In this document: positions 1 to 7,097 of the stretch, piece after piece
Layout of the letters: every line of letters starts with the position of its first letter
How positions within the stretch are numbered: position 1 is the first letter of the stretch
From: Polaromonas sp. JS666
GTDB taxonomy: Bacteria > Pseudomonadota > Gammaproteobacteria > Burkholderiales > Burkholderiaceae_C
NCBI RefSeq assembly: GCF_000013865.1
Contig: NC_007948.1
Location: 1,860,001-1,924,000, forward strand
Length of the DNA: 64,000 nt
Reading direction: 5' to 3'
The notes under the pieces: generated by a model
Seen by the model: only the letters and a program-made list of their open reading frames with translations
The model's database searches: none
What the model was told of the DNA's origin: nothing
Position numbers and translations under genes: made by a program

Positions 1-45
1 CGCGTGGAAATCGAAGTTGTTGGTACCCGTGCCAACAAGAAGTAA
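1..45 (+). CDS. ompA: OmpA-like outer membrane protein, C-terminal end only
   Basis: The first 45 bases read in frame as RVEIEVVGTRANKK and stop. This matches the end of the peptidoglycan-binding OmpA domain in betaproteobacterial OmpA porin-like proteins, where a basic V/I-rich strand is followed by a short polar tail. A strong terminator follows 17 bases after the stop, and ubiG comes next, which is the usual Comamonadaceae order (ompA-ubiG-gph). The rest of the gene lies left of the window, so the identity rests on 14 residues plus context. Confidence 0.6.
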   Translation, partial: RVEIEVVGTRANKK

Positions 46-62
46 TCCTCTCGGGATCGCTT

Positions 63-90
63 AAAAACCGCGCTTCGGCGCGGTTTTTTT
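63..90 (+). terminator. Rho-independent terminator of the ompA-like gene
   Basis: The stem CCGCGC / GCGCGG closes a TTCG tetraloop and is flanked by five A on the left and seven T on the right. It lies between the ompA-like stop codon and ubiG. The A-run makes it potentially bidirectional. Confidence 0.85.
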
Positions 91-112
91 ATGCCTCAAC
101 GATAATTGCGAC

Positions 113-820
113 ATGCCTACAAGCCAAAATTTTGACCCCGCCGAACTGGCCAAGTTCTCTGATCTGGCCCATCGCTGGTGGGATACTGAAAGCGAATTCC
201 GTCCCTTGCACCAGATCAACCCCTTGCGGCTTGACTGGATTGAGGGGCAGGCCCCATTGAAGGGCCAGCGCGTACTGGACGTGGGCTGTGGCGGCGGCAT
301 CCTGGCCGATGCCATGGCCCGCAAAGGCGCCGACGTGCTCGGGATTGATCTGGCCACCAAAGCGCTCAAGGTCGCCCAGCTTCATGCCCTGGAGGCCCAG
401 ACCGAGGGTGTCGAGTACCGCGAAATCAGCGCCGAAGCACTGGCTGCCGAGCAGCCTGCCAGTTTTGACGTGGTGACCTGCATGGAAATGCTTGAGCATG
501 TGCCGAATCCGGCTTCCGTTGTGAAGGCCTGCGCCGCCCTGGTCAAACCCGGAGGGCATGTATTTTTTTCGACCATCAACCGTAATGCGAAGGCCTTTCT
601 GTTTGCCATCGTGGGGGCGGAGTATGTGCTGAACCTGCTGCCGCGTGGAACCCATGAATACGCCAAGCTGATCAAGCCCAGCGAACTGGCTGGCTATTGC
701 CGGACCAACGGGCTCACATTGCAGCAGACCAGGGGGATGGAGTACAACCCCTTGACCCAGCATTACTGGCTCAGCGCCGACACCAGCGTCAACTACCTGC
801 TGGCGACCCAGAAAATCTGA
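113..820 (+). CDS. ubiG: Bifunctional 2-polyprenyl-6-hydroxyphenol methylase / 3-demethylubiquinol 3-O-methyltransferase UbiG
   Basis: SAM-dependent O-methyltransferase acting twice in ubiquinone synthesis. The 235-residue length is normal for UbiG. The family N-terminus with WWD (residues 22-24) precedes the SAM-binding motif VLDVGCGGG (about 54-62), an acidic end of strand 2 (GIDLA) and the post-motif EMLEHV (about 124-129). The C-terminal region HEYAKLIKPSEL is also typical of UbiG. The ATG at 113 matches the known N-terminus. It is followed after a short gap by gph, as in many betaproteobacteria, and the two are probably co-transcribed. Confidence 0.95.
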   Translation: MPTSQNFDPAELAKFSDLAHRWWDTESEFRPLHQINPLRLDWIEGQAPLKGQRVLDVGCGGGILADAMARKGADVLGIDLATKALKVAQLHALEAQTEGVEYREISAEALAAEQPASFDVVTCMEMLEHVPNPASVVKACAALVKPGGHVFFSTINRNAKAFLFAIVGAEYVLNLLPRGTHEYAKLIKPSELAGYCRTNGLTLQQTRGMEYNPLTQHYWLSADTSVNYLLATQKI

Positions 821-838
821 GCAAGGCCGGTGACTACC

Positions 839-1504
839 ATGTTTAATAATATTGATGCCGTGCTGTTTGACCTGGACGGTACCCTGATTGATAGCGCACC
901 CGACCTGGGGGCCGCGGCCGACAAGATGCGCACTGACCGGGGATTGGCCTCGCTACCTTTGTCGCAATACCGGCCCATGGCGGGCGCAGGGGCCCGCGGC
1001 ATGATTGGCGTCGCATTTGGCCTGACACCTGACGATGCCGGTTTTCCCGCATTGAGGGAAGAGTTTTTTGCCAACTACGAGGCCTGCATGACCGAGCGCA
1101 CCTATGCGTTCGACGGGGTGGCCGAGCTGATTGCGAAAATTGACCAGGCAGGCCTCAAGTGGGGGGTGGTCACCAACAAGTCCGCCCGCTTCACGCTGCC
1201 CCTCACGCAGGCCATGCCGCTGTTTGGTACGGCCCAGGCCATTGTCAGCGGGGATACCACGCCGCATGCCAAACCGCATCCCGCTCCCCTGCTGGAAGCG
1301 GCCCGCAGGCTCAAGGTGGCGCCCGCGCGCTGTATCTATGTCGGCGACGACGAACGCGACATGGTCGCCGGCCGTGCCGCCGGCATGCCCACCGTGGCGG
1401 CGGCCTATGGTTATCTGGGCGCTACCGCCGACATGCAGGGCTGGTTCGCCGACGCCACCATCACAAAACCCGCGCTGCTCTTGAATTTGCTGCGAATGCC
1501 TTAA
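839..1504 (+). CDS. gph: Phosphoglycolate phosphatase, HAD family
   Basis: HAD-superfamily hydrolase expected to dephosphorylate 2-phosphoglycolate. HAD motif I is FDLDGT (residues 10-15 from the ATG used here), motif II lies in VVTNKS, the motif III lysine is in KPHP and motif IV is GDDERD. Length (221 aa) fits Gph/PGP. A GTG at 830 in the same frame is an alternative start, but the AAGG sequence lies only 3 bases before it, so ATG 839 is preferred with moderate certainty. In some relatives this ubiG-linked HAD enzyme is assigned to N-acetylmuramate 6-phosphate (MupP). The ubiG-gph linkage is shared by both, so the substrate is not settled by sequence alone. Confidence 0.85.
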   Translation: MFNNIDAVLFDLDGTLIDSAPDLGAAADKMRTDRGLASLPLSQYRPMAGAGARGMIGVAFGLTPDDAGFPALREEFFANYEACMTERTYAFDGVAELIAKIDQAGLKWGVVTNKSARFTLPLTQAMPLFGTAQAIVSGDTTPHAKPHPAPLLEAARRLKVAPARCIYVGDDERDMVAGRAAGMPTVAAAYGYLGATADMQGWFADATITKPALLLNLLRMP

Positions 1505-1507
1505 ACT
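1481..1507 (+). promoter_or_regulatory. Possible sigma-70 promoter of ssrA
   Basis: TTGAAT (1481-1486) and TAAACT (1502-1507) lie about ten bases before the mature tmRNA 5' end. The spacing is short (15 bp), so the -35 assignment is weak. The site overlaps the 3' end and stop codon of gph. Confidence 0.35.
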
Positions 1508-1516
1508 ACCTGTCTT

Positions 1517-1903
1517 GGGGCTGCACTGGTTTCGACGCGGGTACGGACGCGCAGTGGGGCATGCCGAGCTTAGTGTGCTCGTAAAACTGACTAAAACAAA
1601 CTAACTGCAAACGACGAACGTTTCGCACTCGCTGCTTAATAACCAGTGAGCCCTACAACAGCAGGCCGATGGGCTGGGCAAGGGGTCTTTAGCGCAAGTT
1701 GAAGGCTCCCGGCTGTAGGGTCATACACATCGGCTGGCCTGGTACCGGGCACCTTGGTATCAGGCGAGACAATAGGATGCTGGCAACCTGTATAGCGTGC
1801 TGCTGCGCGATACGGGAAGTGAGACTCAAATCAGACGGCTAAGCATGTAGAACTACGCGAAGAAGGCTTGCGGACGGGGGTTCAAATCCCCCCAGCTCCA
1901 CCA
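1517..1903 (+). ncRNA. ssrA: Transfer-messenger RNA (tmRNA)
   Basis: One-piece tmRNA that rescues stalled ribosomes with SmpB. The 5' end GGGGCTGCACTGGTTTCGAC and the 3' end with the T-arm GGGTTCAAATCCC and CCA are canonical. The tag frame begins at GCA 1607 and reads ANDERFALAA, followed by two TAA stops (1637-1642). The length of about 387 nt is normal. The 3' end is a classic integration target for genomic islands, and the next gene remnant (a decayed Fic gene) fits that history. Confidence 0.97.
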
Positions 1904-1910
1904 TACCCCT

Positions 1911-1940
1911 AAAGCCCAACTGTTTTCAGTTGGGCTTTTT
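1911..1940 (+). terminator. Rho-independent terminator of ssrA
   Basis: Stem AAGCCCAACTG / CAGTTGGGCTT with a four-base TTTT loop, followed by more T, starts 8 bases after the tmRNA CCA end. Confidence 0.9.
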
Positions 1941-2156
1941 CTTGCCCGAAACCCCAATACTGGCGCGGTTTCCGGGGATTTTCCTCTTGACTGTGATTCC
2001 TCCCAAATCGCGTATTCGGGAGCAAAATTTCCCGAATTCCCTCAAATCCCCCCGATTTCTCTCTGTTCTCTGTTGGCCAGCAAGCCAAGTGGTTTGCCTG
2101 CGCCAGATTGGGTGCAAATGGGTGTCGTAATGGGTGTTGCTCGAAATTGGGTGTAA

Positions 2157-2550
2157 ATGGGCGTGGTATTGGTTGATGTTGCGAGCCATCCAGATCACCC
2201 GGAGATCCTGAGCCTCATCGCCAGGATCGATGAGTTCAAAGGCGCCTGGCGTGCCTTGGGCGCGTCTGCGCCCTATCGCCTGTCGGCCCTGCGGCGCGTG
2301 GCCACCATTGAGAGCATTGGCTCCTCACCCGCATTGAGGGCAGCAAGCTGTCCGACCGGGAGGTGGAGCAACTCCTGTCGAACCTGGGGATCAAGTCCTT
2401 CGTCATCCGCGACGAGCAGGAAGTGGCCGGCTATGCCGAGTTGATGGACCTGGTATTTTCTTCCTAGCAGGACATCCCGTTCACCGAGAACCACATCACG
2501 CAGTTGCACCAGATCCTGCTGCGCTACAGCCCTGGGCTGAGTGCACCTGC
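2157..2550 (+). pseudogene. Decayed Fic-family AMP transferase, N-terminal part only
   Basis: The first frame (2157 to about 2313) reads as a Fic_N region: an ARIDEFKGAW helix, then LRRVATIESIGSS. The match then moves to another frame with TRIEGSKLSDREVEQLL, DEQEVAGYAELMDLVFSS, a TAG stop at 2465-2467, and again FTENHITQLHQILLRYS. Joined, this is the N-terminal half of a Fic protein, including the inhibitory-helix motif (S/T)xxxE(G/N) as STRIEG. The catalytic HPFxDGNGR motif is absent because homology ends near 2550. One frameshift, one stop and a 3' truncation make it non-functional. Its position directly behind ssrA suggests the remains of an integrated element. The stretch 1941-2156 before it shows only two imperfect copies of ATTGGGTGyAAATGGGyGT. 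Confidence 0.75.
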
Positions 2551-2702
2551 GCCTTGGGATCCTGGTAATCCTGGTGGGAGACCGCGGGATGCCGTGGGAG
2601 ATGCGGAGATGCGTTCTCCATGGGTCGGGTACACGAGTCTCGGTTTCCGGTCCGTACCGCACCAGGCCGTATCTGGGGTTGCAGCCCGGCGACAATAGCG
2701 TC

Positions 2703-3431
2703 ATGGCGACCATGCAATTACAGGACATTCTTTTCTCCCAGGGCTTTGGCACGCGGCGCGTTTGTGCGGGCCTGATTCAACAGGGTTTTGTGGCCGTAGC
2801 TGGCATCCCCTGTACGGAGCCAGCGATGGAATTTGTAGCGGAAGACTTGCGCTTCACGGTGCAGGGGGTGGCGTGGGAGTATCACGAAAAAGCCTACCTG
2901 ATGCTGCATAAGCCGGCCGGTTATGAGTGTTCGCAGAAGCCCAGCACCTACCCCAGTATTTACACTTTGCTGCCGTCACCGATTCGCCAGCGTGGCGGTG
3001 GCGCTGCGGCGGGTGTACAGGCCGTGGGGCGGCTGGACCAGGACACGACCGGCTTGCTGCTGCTGTCGGACGACGGCAAGTTCATTCACCGCATGAGCTC
3101 CCCCAGGCACCATGTACCCAAGGTTTATGAAGTGACCGCAAAGCATGCGGTGGACGACAGGCAGGTTCAGAAACTGCTGGCGGGTGTGGTGCTGGATGAC
3201 GATCCAAAGCCGGTGCGGGCCGCCGCCTGTGAAAAGACCGGCGAGCTGCAGTTAAGCCTGACGCTGACCGAGGGCAAGTATCACCAGGTCAAACGCATGA
3301 TTGCGGCCGTCGGCAACCGGGTGGAAGACCTGCACCGCTCGCAGCTGGGGGGGCTGATGTTGCCTGAAGATCTCAAGCCCGGTCAGTGGCGCTGGCTCAC
3401 GGCGCAGGATCTGTCCAGCATTTCGACCTGA
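2703..3431 (+). CDS. rsuA: 16S rRNA pseudouridine synthase, RsuA family
   Basis: Isomerises a uridine of 16S rRNA (U516 in E. coli). An S4-like RNA-binding segment occupies about residues 4-50. The catalytic motif GRLDQDTTGLLL follows, with Asp112, then the family features KVYEV and GKYHQVKRM near the C-terminus. The open frame runs back to 2541, but the added 54 residues come from the pseudogene scar and are not protein-like. ATG 2703 gives 242 residues, typical for RsuA; a second ATG at 2712 is possible. RsuA and the related RluB/E/F are hard to separate by eye. The YHQVKRM form and the small size favour RsuA. Confidence 0.88.
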   Translation: MATMQLQDILFSQGFGTRRVCAGLIQQGFVAVAGIPCTEPAMEFVAEDLRFTVQGVAWEYHEKAYLMLHKPAGYECSQKPSTYPSIYTLLPSPIRQRGGGAAAGVQAVGRLDQDTTGLLLLSDDGKFIHRMSSPRHHVPKVYEVTAKHAVDDRQVQKLLAGVVLDDDPKPVRAAACEKTGELQLSLTLTEGKYHQVKRMIAAVGNRVEDLHRSQLGGLMLPEDLKPGQWRWLTAQDLSSIST

Positions 3432-3450
3432 TGCTTGCTTGCGCGGTTAC

Positions 3451-3474
3451 GCTTCAGCTTCAGCTTCAGCTTCA
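3451..3474. repeat. Hexamer tandem repeat (GCTTCA)4
   Basis: Four exact copies of GCTTCA lie between the two convergent genes. The last copy overlaps the stop codon of the minus-strand DUF2726 gene. Copy number could vary by slippage, with little effect on coding. Confidence 0.85.
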
Positions 3475-4185
3475 TGCTACCTTGCGCCCGTCAGCGTGCC
3501 TCAACTCACTCGGCATACTGTTGGACTGGATGAGAAATGAATCGTGCCAGTCTGTGGGCATGCTGCTGCTGTCCCGGTAGTCATGGGTAGCCTGACGCTG
3601 GCGCATGTCGCGTTTCTGTACCAGAGTTTTCTGCAGGTTGGCCCGGGCGGCCGCCACTGCGGCCTGCTCGCGCTTCAGATCCCGGCTTCTTGCAGCCGCT
3701 TCACCGAGGAAATCATTGCGGAGTTCATCCGGGTTTGGCAGCCTCGACGCGTTGATCACGGCATAGGCAATACCACATTGCGCCAGTAAATTGTGCTTCA
3801 GATTTTTTGACTTCTGGGACAGTCCGGAAGACTTGGGCACATCGACACAGCCAACAACATGGCCATCCAATGAACACACGGTGAATGTACAGCTGGTGCT
3901 TTTGAGCAGGCTGTACCAGTACAGTCCATTTTCACTGGCATTAGGCCGGACGAAACGGGTAACCGGCACCTTGATCATGATGTGGTGGTCATCAAAAGTC
4001 TCGGCCAGCCAGCGCCAGAGCTGCGATTCCTCACTGTTTACCAGTGGCCGCGCATGCAAGGGCCAATGCCTGGGGATTCGGCGTTTCTCTTTCGCAATCC
4101 AGCGCAATCGCAGCCAGTACCAAAGGGTAAGCACGCCCATCAAGGGCAGCCCCGCCATCAGTAGTTCTTCTGGATTTTTTGTCAT
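3472..4185 (-). CDS. DUF2726-like protein with N-terminal membrane anchor
   Basis: Residues about 8-28 form one hydrophobic segment (LLMAGLPLMGVLTLWYWL) followed by a basic stretch, so the protein is probably anchored with the rest in the cytoplasm. Residues about 45-165 resemble DUF2726: RPLVNSEESQLWRWL, a valine-rich strand IMIKVPVTRF, a central strand with CSLDGHVVGCVDV, and a late strand AQCGIAYAVINASRL. The fold is thought to be related to restriction-like nucleases, but the expected acidic/lysine active-site pattern is not clear here. The C-terminal third is a charged, probable coiled coil (RSRDLKREQAAVAAARANL). Function unknown. It converges with rsuA. Confidence 0.65.
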   Translation of the reverse strand: MTKNPEELLMAGLPLMGVLTLWYWLRLRWIAKEKRRIPRHWPLHARPLVNSEESQLWRWLAETFDDHHIMIKVPVTRFVRPNASENGLYWYSLLKSTSCTFTVCSLDGHVVGCVDVPKSSGLSQKSKNLKHNLLAQCGIAYAVINASRLPNPDELRNDFLGEAAARSRDLKREQAAVAAARANLQKTLVQKRDMRQRQATHDYRDSSSMPTDWHDSFLIQSNSMPSELRHADGRKVA

Positions 4186-4713
4186 TTACGGCTCCCGGTT
4201 TGTCACCAATGCTTACAAGTTACGCTCAACAGGAGTAATTGGGTAGGAAAATAATCACACAATTCAAAAAATGTTACTAAAGTTGTCTGGTTTTGTGAAT
4301 TTCGTGATTTAAGTAACGAAAAACCAGTACTGCCCGTCACGCTTCCGTAAAACGCCAGGCCATGAGCATTGCTTGAGGCGCTTTTTTGGGTAGCCGAGGC
4401 CTGCGGAAATGAAGATTGACAACCAGGCGACGGGCTTTATGCGCACTTTCATGGCGTGTGCAACACAGATTTGTTGCGTGGTAGCCATTAAATACCGTTT
4501 CATTCGTTTCATTGTGTATGTTAGCCGGGCGCTCGCCAGCGTGCCAGACCATTTGGAGCGTCTGGACCTCCTCCGGTTCGACCCGGCTCAGCAAAGGCAG
4601 ACCTCCGCTATCGGTTTTCTGGCCCGGGCTTCTGCTGAAAGGGCGCTGCGATCCATGGGCCAAGTAAGGTTACCCCGCTGTATTGGCTCGCCCCGCCCGC
4701 ACCAGGTGCGGGA
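4186..4713. other. Intergenic stretch without a supported gene
   Basis: The first 130 bases after the DUF2726 start are AT-rich and probably hold its promoter. Short open frames on both strands here lack protein-like composition or a ribosome site. A short palindrome, CCCGCACC-A-GGTGCGGG, lies at 4696-4712 next to the end of the hydrolase remnant. Confidence 0.5.
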
Positions 4714-4921
4714 TCAGACGAGACCGTAATTCCTTCGTGAGTAGACCACGCCGGCCCGACCGGTGGCTGCGCAGAGGGCCTGCGGCCAGTCCAGCCCGCG
4801 CTGGGCCCACAACAGGCTTACCGAACCCGGCCCTTCGTGCAAAAACGATGGGAGCCAGGTGAGGGGAGCCGGGAATATGCCGCACTTCCAGCCGGCTGCC
4901 ATTGGGATCCAGCAAGTTCAT
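4714..4921 (-). pseudogene. Remnant of an alpha/beta hydrolase, N-terminal piece
   Basis: Reading leftwards from ATG 4921, one frame gives MNLLDPNGSRLEVRHIPGS and then APIVF. The match continues in another frame with FLHEGPGSVSLLWAQRG, LDWPQALCAATGRAGVVYSR and RNYGLV, then a stop. Joined, this is the start of an alpha/beta hydrolase (PLVFLHEGLGS oxyanion-loop strand, then the strand before GYGxS). The frameshift falls near 4840, and the catalytic Ser, Asp and His regions are missing. It is therefore a truncated, frameshifted leftover. Family-level assignment is by pattern only. Confidence 0.6.
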
Positions 4922-5030
4922 CGCTACATCCTGCGGGCTGCAATGGATTCCGGTCCTGAGGCACCGGCTACCGGCAGTCCGGGCATGCCCGCCCGGTACA
5001 CTAGACGGTTGACCCTGGAAAGATATCTCT

Positions 5031-6050
5031 GTGAACGTTCCCGTCCGTAATCTGGCCGCCTGGTTGTGTGCAGTTGCTGGCTTGCTGCCTGCGGTTTGCC
5101 CGTCGGCGCTGGCCCAAACCGCCCCGCTTGCTTCGTTTTCCGCAGCGTCGCCCGTGTTTGTCCTCAATTCGCTCGATGACACGGTAAGTATTGTCAACCC
5201 CGCGACCTGGACCGAGACCCGGCGCATTGCCACGGGCAAGCAGCCGCATCACCTGTACCTCACGCCTGATGAAAAATCGGTGATTGTGGCCAATGCCTTG
5301 TCCGACACGCTGACCTTTATCGACCCGAAAACCGCCGAGGTGCAGCGCACCGTGCGCGGCATTCTGGACCCGTACCAGTTGCGCTTTTCACCTGACATGA
5401 AGTGGTTTGTGACCGCCGCCAACCGCCTGAACCATATCGACATTTACCGCTGGGACGGCAAGGACATCGTTCTGGCCAAGCGTGTGGCCACTGGCAAGAC
5501 GCCCAGCCATTTGTGGATAGACAGCAAAAGCAGCACGATTTATTCCACCATGCAGGACAGCGATGAGCTGATTGCGGTGGACCTGGCAAGCCAGGCCATC
5601 AAGTGGCGCACCAAAACCGGCTCCATCCCGGCCGACGTGTACGGAACGGCCGACGACAAATTCATGCTGGTCGGTCTCACAGGCAGCGACGCGGTCGAGG
5701 TGTATGACGTGAGTGGCAAGGAGCCCAAGCGCAGCAAGGTCATCAAGACCGGTGCCGGTGCCCACGCCTTCCGCGCCCTGGGCGACCGGCGGCATGTGCT
5801 GGTCAGCAACCGCGTGGCCAACAGCATCAGCAAAATCGATTTGCAGACTCTGGAGGTGGTGGACAGTTACCCCGCGCCGGGCGGGCCGGACTGCATCGAC
5901 GTGAGCCGCGACGGCAAGCAGATCCTGGTGACTTCGCGCTGGGCCCGCAAGCTCACCGTCATTGACATCGCCAGCCACAAGGTGGTACGCCAGATCAATG
6001 TTGGAAAGAGTCCCCACGGTGTCTGGACCCTTGATCACGCGCCGCGGTAG
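5031..6050 (+). CDS. Exported YVTN-type beta-propeller protein
   Basis: The first about 28 residues form a signal peptide (hydrophobic core WLCAVAGLLPAVCPSALAQ), so the protein is periplasmic. The rest is built of repeats of about 40 residues of the YVTN/cytochrome-D1-like propeller type: VFVLNSLDDTVSIVNP, VIVANALSDTLTFIDP, VLVSNRVANSISKID and ILVTSRWARKLTVID. Such proteins often serve as binding scaffolds, and no catalytic residues are evident. The next gene is a polysaccharide deacetylase, separated only by a dispersed repeat, and they may be co-transcribed. The start is probably GTG or a nearby codon at 5031 after GGAAAGATATCT. Specific partner unknown. Confidence 0.7.
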   Translation: MNVPVRNLAAWLCAVAGLLPAVCPSALAQTAPLASFSAASPVFVLNSLDDTVSIVNPATWTETRRIATGKQPHHLYLTPDEKSVIVANALSDTLTFIDPKTAEVQRTVRGILDPYQLRFSPDMKWFVTAANRLNHIDIYRWDGKDIVLAKRVATGKTPSHLWIDSKSSTIYSTMQDSDELIAVDLASQAIKWRTKTGSIPADVYGTADDKFMLVGLTGSDAVEVYDVSGKEPKRSKVIKTGAGAHAFRALGDRRHVLVSNRVANSISKIDLQTLEVVDSYPAPGGPDCIDVSRDGKQILVTSRWARKLTVIDIASHKVVRQINVGKSPHGVWTLDHAPR

Positions 6051-6053
6051 TGG

Positions 6054-6230
6054 GCCCCCACGGTCGCTCACTGCGTGTAGCTCCCGAGGCCTTGCAGGCC
6101 GCGGCTCGCGAGACGCTTCGCCTCTGTCGCCGGTCCAAAGCTGCTCAAGCAGCTTTGGAGCCGCAGGCTCCAGCCCCTCGGGGGCCGCTGCGCCTGCGGC
6201 CCGGCAAAGCCGGTTCCGCGGCCCCTGCTT
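6054..6230 (+). repeat. Dispersed GC-rich intergenic repeat, copy A (with insert)
   Basis: Begins 3 bases after the propeller stop codon with CCCCCACGGTCGCTCACTG and ends with GCCGGTTCCGCGGCCCCTGC. The conserved ends match copies at 8065, 8186, 42931, 43045 and 53682. This copy is longer because of about 90 extra bases (roughly 6085-6175), which include a perfect hairpin AAAGCTGCT-CA-AGCAGCTTT (6142-6161). It stops 4 bases before the next gene's ATG. Confidence 0.85.
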
Positions 6231-6234
6231 AACT

Positions 6235-7092
6235 ATGGGCTCACTACGGCCGCTGCTTGCTATTTTTTTTGTAGCTATTTGCGTGCATCCCGCTTGGGCT
6301 GCGGGCCCAAACAATGCCAAAGCAGTGGCCGAAGCCGCCCTCTGCAAGCCGCTGTACCTTACCCTGGACACCGGCCACATGGAGGTCGCGCCCCTGATGG
6401 CCGACATCCTTCGCAAGCACCAGGTGAAAGCCACGTTTTTCGCTGCCAACGAGCGGACCCAGACTGGTGATGGCAGCCTGGGTGCGCATTGGGCCGATTG
6501 GTGGAAGGCGCGCGCCGCCGAGGGCCATGAATTTGCCTCGCATACCTGGGACCACACCTACTGGCGCGCGGATGTGGCGGGCGGGCCGGGTGTTGAGCCG
6601 CAATTCAGGATGCGCCCCTCGGCCGGTCCTTCGGAGGGCCGGGATCTCACCTGGACGACCCGGCAGTACTGCGAAGAGGTGGGTCGCGCCAGTGCGCGCC
6701 TGCAGGCGATCACCGGCAAGAAACCGTTGCCGCTATTCAGGGCGCCTGGCGGCAAAACCTCGCCCCAGTTGCTCGCGGCAGCCCGGGCCTGCGGCTATCA
6801 GCATGTGGGCTGGTCGCCCGCCGGGTTTTTGGGGGACGAGCTTTCGAGTGAAAGATTTCCCAACGACATGCTGCTGAAAAAGGCGCTGCGCGACATCCAG
6901 CCCGGCGATATTTTGCTGGCGCACCTGGGCATCTGGTCGCGCAAGGATCCCTGGGCGCCGGCTGTGCTGGAGCCGCTCATCATCGGCCTGAAGTCGCGGG
7001 GATTTTGCTTTCAAACCCTGCGGGAACACCCCCAGTACAAGGCCTGGATTGAGGCGCAGGTCAGCCGCACGCCGGCCAAGCTTGCCAAATAA
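6235..7092 (+). CDS. Exported polysaccharide deacetylase family protein
   Basis: The NodB-fold domain follows a signal peptide (residues 1-22, LLAIFFVAICVHPAWAA). Motif 1 is TLDTGH (43-48), motif 2 is SHTWDH with His103 and His107, and motif 3 is FRAPGG with Arg169. The second Asp of the usual TFDD motif, a metal ligand, is Thr here. The first Asp (catalytic base) and both His are kept, so metal binding may differ or activity may be altered. The ATG at 6235 is chosen because a good signal peptide starts there. No Shine-Dalgarno sequence precedes it, since the dispersed repeat ends 4 bases upstream, and the frame is open back to 5962. Substrate unknown (peptidoglycan or another envelope glycan is likely). 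Confidence 0.75.
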   Translation: MGSLRPLLAIFFVAICVHPAWAAGPNNAKAVAEAALCKPLYLTLDTGHMEVAPLMADILRKHQVKATFFAANERTQTGDGSLGAHWADWWKARAAEGHEFASHTWDHTYWRADVAGGPGVEPQFRMRPSAGPSEGRDLTWTTRQYCEEVGRASARLQAITGKKPLPLFRAPGGKTSPQLLAAARACGYQHVGWSPAGFLGDELSSERFPNDMLLKKALRDIQPGDILLAHLGIWSRKDPWAPAVLEPLIIGLKSRGFCFQTLREHPQYKAWIEAQVSRTPAKLAK

Positions 7093-7097
7093 GCGAC

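Noticed and set aside
4309..4512. 67-codon minus-strand frame in the gap after the DUF2726 gene
   Set aside because: No ribosome site and no family resemblance; overlapping frames on both strands are equally long.
5388..6557. Long minus-strand open frame (389 codons) opposite the propeller and deacetylase genes
   Set aside because: High-GC antisense shadow of two well-supported genes; no domain is seen and it runs through a repeat.
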